Below the pieces are notes generated by a model. The model saw only the letters and a program-made list of their open reading frames with translations. It had not been told where the DNA came from and did no database searches. A stretch of 17,020 nt of DNA from JAMLHH01 sp964653095 (GTDB lineage: Bacteria; Bacteroidota; Bacteroidia; Chitinophagales; JADIYW01): NCBI GenBank assembly GCA_964653095.1, contig CAZZEH010000045.1, positions 1 to 17,020 of the forward strand, written 5' to 3'. The position numbers and the translations under genes are program-made. This document shows, piece by piece, positions 13,423-17,020 of this stretch. The first letter of the stretch is position 1. Every line of letters starts with the position of its first letter.

Positions 13423-14214
13423 TTAGATTTCCTCTATCAATTTTGTTTTAACCAATTCAAAGGCTTCCTCAGGATGATACACTACGGTTGGACTTAGCAG
13501 GGCTGTGGTGTCTCCCCGAAAATCATCATCTTGCATTTTTCTTTCCATATTCAAAAGAAATTCTTTTTGAGAAGGCAGATTTTCAGTTGACTTTCCCATA
13601 TAGAGACGATAGAATTCCAGCAACTTTTCTATATTCAAATCTGGTTTTTGATTCAGTGCGGTATATAAATCAAAAAGGTCTCTTCCTTTTCTTCTTTGAT
13701 ACAAAGCCCGCAATTTTGTTCCGAGTAATTCTTCTATGGTATAAGTACTCACTTTACAGTTTCCAGTGAACCAGGAAGAGTTTACTGCAAAAGGAAAAGC
13801 TTGTACACCTTCTATCGTAAAATGTTCCCGGGTATTGGTTTCAATTTTTAATCTCAGATTGACCACCGGCGGAATCTCAGAATCGAAACGATAAATAATC
13901 TGAAATCCGTTTCTTTTAGGAATTACTCTTGAGTCTCCAAGAAAAGACATTGCCGATTGAATTTTTTGAATAGTTTCTTTGACGGGTTCAGGATAAAGCT
14001 GGACTAAATCTATATCCTCTGAATAGCGAGGCTGAGGTTGTAAATAAAGTTTATGCAATGCGGTGCCGCCTCTGAAAGCAAGTTTGGGTTTTAGCCATTC
14101 ATCCGAAAAAAGCTCGACCAATGCACGGGAAATTACCAAATCCTGTTCTACCTGTTCGGGTGATTGCCACGGAACCTGTTGATTCCATTCAGTGATATAG
14201 GCCTGCGGTATCAT
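13423..14214 (-). CDS. AbiEii-type nucleotidyltransferase toxin
   Basis: The 263-residue protein has the nucleotidyltransferase signature of AbiEii/AbiGii toxins. FRGGTALHKLY (GGTAL at 49-53) is followed by RYSEDIDL (65-70), with D67 and D69 as the metal-binding DxD pair. TKLRALYQRRKGRDLFDLYTAL is the conserved C-terminal block. AbiEii toxins transfer nucleotides to tRNA or other RNA and stop growth, protecting against phage or stabilising plasmids. Catalytic residues look intact. The start codon overlaps the stop of the upstream antitoxin gene by four bases, so the two are translationally coupled. This is a type IV system: toxin and antitoxin are not expected to bind each other. Confidence 0.88.
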   Translation of the reverse strand: MIPQAYITEWNQQVPWQSPEQVEQDLVISRALVELFSDEWLKPKLAFRGGTALHKLYLQPQPRYSEDIDLVQLYPEPVKETIQKIQSAMSFLGDSRVIPKRNGFQIIYRFDSEIPPVVNLRLKIETNTREHFTIEGVQAFPFAVNSSWFTGNCKVSTYTIEELLGTKLRALYQRRKGRDLFDLYTALNQKPDLNIEKLLEFYRLYMGKSTENLPSQKEFLLNMERKMQDDDFRGDTTALLSPTVVYHPEEAFELVKTKLIEEI

Positions 14215-15032
14215 TCGTCAATTTCTATTGGAGTATTTACAATTACCTTCCATCTATTGGCAGCCGAATAACCTTTAGTCGGTTTTGAAGTTTTGAGCGG
14301 TATCCGATAAAACGGAATATTCAAATGAGTCATATTTTGGTATAAGCCATCCGATAACTCCTGAGCCGCACATACATATTCCAATATATACCCTAATCTT
14401 TGCAATACTACCGCCTGGCTTTGTCGGATAAAACCCTCTGTAAAATCCGTAGATTTTAGTTTTTCGATGAGTTCATTAAGCAAGGTGCCTATCCGGTTGA
14501 GTCCACCTATTCTTTTTTCAAATTGCACCAAATCTACGGCGGTTAGAACGGGCGAAGAGACATTTAAATAGCCGGCTTCGGTCTTTATTTTCTCAGTAAA
14601 ATCAGCCGGAAAATTGCGGATGCTGATATAGTTGATTTTCAAACTTTTCTTATGAGTTGTTCGCATTACCGGAAAATCAGTCATCACATAAAATTCCTGT
14701 GGTTGCTGATGAGCAGCCCCATGGTAGGCGGCGGCATTGAGCAGAGCGACATAATATGGACGTTGAAGATGCTTCATAAAATCGTCTAAAAATAAATGAG
14801 CAGGGAGTACTCCCTGTCGCTGATAAGCGGGCGGAATAATCAGGTAATACCCTTTAAAGACAGAAATAATTTTCTCTTTGTCTGATAATCGCTTTAAAAC
14901 AGACTTTAAGGCAATATCACTCTGTTCATTCAAGTCTTCCCTTAACCTTGTCAGACTGAATCCATATTTTCCTTTAGCCAGCAGACTGTTTGTCCAGTCT
15001 TCCATATAGTTGTATGCTATTTCAGTCTTCAT
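14211..15032 (-). CDS. AbiEi-type antitoxin / transcriptional autorepressor
   Basis: The 273-residue protein begins with a winged-helix region (about residues 15-65: FSLTRLREDLNEQSDIALKSVLKRLSDKEKIISVFKGYYLIIP) and continues with the AbiEi C-terminal antitoxin domain (RPYYVALLNAAAYHGAAHQQPQEFYVMTD...). In the studied AbiE system the N-terminal domain represses the operon by binding inverted repeats at its promoter, while the C-terminal domain neutralises the toxin. A 14-bp inverted repeat at 15044-15080, just before this start, fits that role. The start at 15032 is 12 bases from the repeat. It is the first gene of the two-gene operon. Confidence 0.88.
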   Translation of the reverse strand: MKTEIAYNYMEDWTNSLLAKGKYGFSLTRLREDLNEQSDIALKSVLKRLSDKEKIISVFKGYYLIIPPAYQRQGVLPAHLFLDDFMKHLQRPYYVALLNAAAYHGAAHQQPQEFYVMTDFPVMRTTHKKSLKINYISIRNFPADFTEKIKTEAGYLNVSSPVLTAVDLVQFEKRIGGLNRIGTLLNELIEKLKSTDFTEGFIRQSQAVVLQRLGYILEYVCAAQELSDGLYQNMTHLNIPFYRIPLKTSKPTKGYSAANRWKVIVNTPIEIDE

Positions 15033-15043
15033 AAACTATATTT

Positions 15044-15080
15044 TTTGCGAAAGGTAGTGAAATCCGCTGCCTTTCGCAAA
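15044..15080 (-). promoter_or_regulatory. Inverted repeat, putative AbiEi operator
   Basis: TTTGCGAAAGG (15044-15054) is complementary to CCTTTCGCAAA (15070-15080). Three more pairs (one G-U as RNA) extend the arms inward, leaving a nine-base loop. On the minus strand the sequence TACTTTG, close to a -7 box, overlaps the promoter-distal arm. An operator for autorepression is the best explanation. A hairpin in the 5' leader is the alternative. Confidence 0.65.
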
Positions 15081-15414
15081 GTATTTATCTTCTATTTATT
15101 TTTCTAACTTTTCACAGGCAAGGAAAATTATACTCGCCTTTTCTTTCTTTCAAAGACAGGCGCTATGCGAAGCAATCCCCAACGACCGCAGATCGGAGTT
15201 GATAATGTAGTTCAGTAACTATCGGAAATACCACGCCCTATTTTGGAGAGTTATTTTACGTTTAAACTCATAACAATGGTTTACTTGATTTCATTATTTT
15301 GTTTACTTGTTCTTTGTAATATATTGATTATAATTTTTTGCAGTTTTACAAAAATCTGTTTCCCTTTCCCGTTACTCAAAAAATATCCTTTTGCCGAATT
15401 CATCTGTAAATAAA
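15081..15414. other. Intergenic region, no gene seen
   Basis: AT-rich sequence without a supported gene. The stretch at about 15160-15230 (including GCGAAGCAATCCCC) is richer in GC than its flanks and might be a remnant of a dispersed repeat, but there is no second copy in the window. Confidence 0.35.
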
Positions 15415-15453
15415 AAAACTCCGACCATTCACTTTTTGAGCTGTCGGAGTTTT
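15415..15453 (-). terminator. Terminator of the nitrobindin-like gene
   Basis: AAAACTCCGAC (15415-15425) and GTCGGAGTTTT (15443-15453) form an 11-bp stem with a 17-base loop. On the minus strand a run of seven T's follows. It lies 28 bases downstream of the gene's stop. Confidence 0.85.
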
Positions 15454-15480
15454 CTGCGTTTACAACAATTTTAAAAAGGA

Positions 15481-16089
15481 TTAATGTCCTTCTCCCGGAT
15501 GATAACTTTTTACTTTGTGTAAAGTGTTGGTATCGGTATGGTGCATTTCTTTCCCACCCATTGCAGTCAGTTTCAAAACGATGTCTGAAGAGTGCGTAAA
15601 AGTTCCGTCTTCATTGAACTTAAAAGTACTCTCGAAGCTTTTTAGTTCCGCATTTTCCATCAAATATTTATTTTGCAGAATTCCGTAAGCAGGGTCGCCC
15701 GATATGGCTTTAAAATTTATCTCTTTATCCCGTGCTTCTGCCGTAGCACCGGCCTGTATCGCCACACCGCGTCCAAAAACTACTGTTCTCAGAACCTGCT
15801 TATTTTCTTTATCCCAAAGTAAATATCCAATCTCATCGTGAAACGGATCCATTGCTTCTTCGCCGTGTCTCCACGCTACAGAGCCATATTTTAAACCCTG
15901 AAGGCTTTGTTTGCCATTTGTTTGTGCAGGAATTGGTTTGAACCAGGCTTTTTCAAAATAGCTCGTTTTACCTACTATGTCATCCTCATTGTGATAAGAC
16001 ACATCTATTCCTACATTTCCTTCCCATTCTCCCACCAAAGGGGTCAACGGACCTAACGCCTGCGGTCCCTGAATTTCATTGTTTGCCAT
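15481..16089 (-). CDS. Nitrobindin-like heme-binding beta-barrel protein
   Basis: The 202-residue protein shows the beginning of the nitrobindin/THAP4-like (former DUF1794) ten-stranded barrel: PLVGEWEGNVG at about residues 17-27, matching the family's GxWxG block. The central IGYLLWDKENKQVLRTVVFGRGVAIQAG and the terminal NTLHKVKSYH also fit. A histidine near the C-terminus usually ligates heme in nitrobindins, and H191-H192-region residues or the LHKV histidine could serve. Such proteins bind ferric heme and react with nitric oxide or peroxynitrite; fatty-acid-binding-like ligands are the alternative. No signal peptide is seen, so it should be cytoplasmic. The gene is single, with its own terminator. 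Confidence 0.72.
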   Translation of the reverse strand: MANNEIQGPQALGPLTPLVGEWEGNVGIDVSYHNEDDIVGKTSYFEKAWFKPIPAQTNGKQSLQGLKYGSVAWRHGEEAMDPFHDEIGYLLWDKENKQVLRTVVFGRGVAIQAGATAEARDKEINFKAISGDPAYGILQNKYLMENAELKSFESTFKFNEDGTFTHSSDIVLKLTAMGGKEMHHTDTNTLHKVKSYHPGEGH

Positions 16090-16271
16090 AATATTTAGTT
16101 TTAAATTAGTAAGCTATTTCAAAATAGACAATATTTAATGAAAATGTACTTTATAATCTTCACTAGTTTTTTTATTTCCTGAAATTGCGGCACTATATCG
16201 TGCAGCTCAAGTATGCTTCCACTGTGTTGCGTTCGTAGTGGATGTGGTGTCCAATGTCTGCCCACGCCTCC

Positions 16272-16301
16272 AAAAAAATAGCCATTTTGGCTATTTTTTT
16301 T
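16272..16301. terminator. Bidirectional intrinsic terminator
   Basis: AAAAAAATAGCCA (16272-16284) pairs with TGGCTATTTTTTT (16288-16300) around TTT, giving 13 pairs with A/T runs on both sides. No intact gene ends near it on either strand, so the transcript it serves may have been lost. Confidence 0.8.
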
Positions 16302-16316
16302 AATATATCTCCATTG

Positions 16317-16324
16317 TACATTTG
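16317..16324 (+). promoter_or_regulatory. -7 promoter box of the secreted protein gene
   Basis: TACATTTG is an exact TAnnTTTG match, 59 bases before the ATG at 16383 and just downstream of the terminator. The -33 position falls in the T-run, without TTTG. Confidence 0.5.
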
Positions 16325-16382
16325 TGGAACACTTGATTACGACTGAAAATCAGGCTTATCGGTGTTTTTTAAATCTACATAA

Positions 16383-17020
16383 ATGAAAAAGATATATCGC
16401 TTCGCTTGTTTATTAGTTATTTTATGTTTACCCATTCGGTTGTATGCCGATTGTGGGACACCTCAAAATTTACAGACATCGGTTTGGGGTTATAACGTCA
16501 CGTTTTCCTGGTCGGGTACTGAGGGTTCTAATGTGCATGCCTTTATCGTGACAGATAAAAACACCGGAAATGTCAGAGCCTATACAAGTGTACCATCTGA
16601 GTGGATGGTCAAAGATTTACCGGACGGACAATATAACTGGAAGATTGTTTCTGTTTGCAATATGTCTGCTGACGGCAGCATATTTGACCAGTCTGCGTGG
16701 ATAGAAGGAGGCGACTTTGTGGTACCGGACGGAACTGTCCGCCCCCATCTGCTGCCAATGCCGGAGCCGACCAGTTACAAGTATCGGGAACTACTACCAC
16801 TCTGTCTGCCGAGACTCCAAGCGTGGGTACAGGCGTATGGACGATTGTGAGCGGTACGGGCGGTAGTCTGAGCGATGCTTCTAATCCGAGCAGTACTTTT
16901 AGCGGTGTGTACGGTAAGACCTATGTCCTGCGCTGGACGGTCAGCAATGAGTGTGGCAGCAAATATGATGAGATGACGGTGAAACTCTGTACACCTGCAT
17001 CTGTTGCGAATGCCGGAGCG
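16383..17020 (+). CDS. Secreted multi-domain surface protein, partial, with a frameshift at a C5 run
   Basis: A signal peptide (MKKIYRFACLLVILCLPIRLYA, cleavage near residue 22) is followed by a fibronectin type III-like domain at about 24-115. The reading frame from the ATG closes at 16850, but the tail after about residue 120 (PHLLPMPEPTSYKYREL) is not protein-like. From about 16747 the -1 frame continues as SAANAGADQLQVSGTTTTLSAETPS...GVWTIVSGTGGSLSDASNP...TFSGVYGKTYVLRWTVSNECGS and runs off the window. This is a typical Ig/PKD-like repeat of Bacteroidota surface proteins, and the next repeat begins at VANAGA. Adding one C to the run at 16742-16746 would join both parts as TVRPPSAANAGADQ. 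Either the assembly lost a base, the gene is decayed, or the run varies. A large exported adhesin-like or gliding-type protein with a C-terminal sorting domain beyond the window is likely (inference). Confidence 0.75.

Larger units (their letters stand above)
16090..16382. other. Divergent intergenic region with promoter and terminator
   Basis: Between the minus-strand barrel gene and the plus-strand secreted protein. It holds a strong bidirectional hairpin terminator (16272-16301) and a -7 box (16317-16324). A 30-codon minus-strand frame at 16193-16285 (MAIFLEAWADIGHH...LSCTI) begins inside the hairpin. I cannot confirm it as a gene. Confidence 0.45.

Noticed and set aside
15150..15235. Possible gene remnant or dispersed repeat (GCGAAGCAATCCCC region)
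   Set aside because: No supported frame, no second copy in the window and no flanking repeats.

Overview
The window comes from a member of the Bacteroidota. Signs of this are moderate-to-low GC, no Shine-Dalgarno sites before most starts, several TAnnTTTG (-7) promoter boxes, a compact aromatic operon of the order pheA / aminotransferase / tyrA / DAHP synthase-chorismate mutase, and secreted proteins with fibronectin- and Ig-like modules. The exact genus cannot be read from the sequence.

Layout. (1) 1-2360, minus strand: a 3'-truncated SAM-dependent methyltransferase, a membrane-anchored J-domain protein and a REP-associated tyrosine transposase (RAYT). (2) 2463-2662: a repeat cluster beside the RAYT, made of a 17-bp tandem array, a perfect 42-bp palindrome and a 9-bp triple repeat. 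(3) 2753-6908: the aromatic amino acid operon. It is preceded by a textbook ribosome-mediated attenuator: a 13-codon leader peptide MIQTFFFYYYFNL, an antiterminator and an intrinsic terminator nine bases before pheA. (4) 7180-12328: a sulfur-scavenging region. It holds an OprP-like porin, then dimethylsulfone monooxygenase (sfnG-like), an NAD(P)H:FMN reductase, a split-barrel flavin reductase and ribB. The porin and sfnG are each preceded by a duplicated leader made of a SAM-I riboswitch followed directly by a 38-residue peptide ending in CCMSMRMCCCM. (5) 12464-13216: a YebC/TACO1-family protein. (6) 13423-15080, minus strand: an AbiEi/AbiEii type IV toxin-antitoxin pair with a long inverted repeat at its promoter. 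(7) 15481-16089, minus strand: a nitrobindin-like heme-binding beta-barrel protein. (8) 16383 to the window end: a large secreted protein whose frame is broken at a run of five C.

How the genes work together. The aromatic operon makes phenylalanine and tyrosine from the DAHP and chorismate steps onward. Its leader would sense charged tRNA-Phe and tRNA-Tyr. The sulfur region reads as one regulon. Low SAM opens both riboswitches. The porin would admit an organosulfur compound, SfnG with reduced FMN would cleave the C-S bond, the two reductases would supply reduced flavin, and RibB would raise flavin synthesis. The Cys/Met-rich peptide placed between each SAM sensor and its gene is the most unusual feature here. 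It may add a second, tRNA-Cys/Met-level checkpoint (inference).
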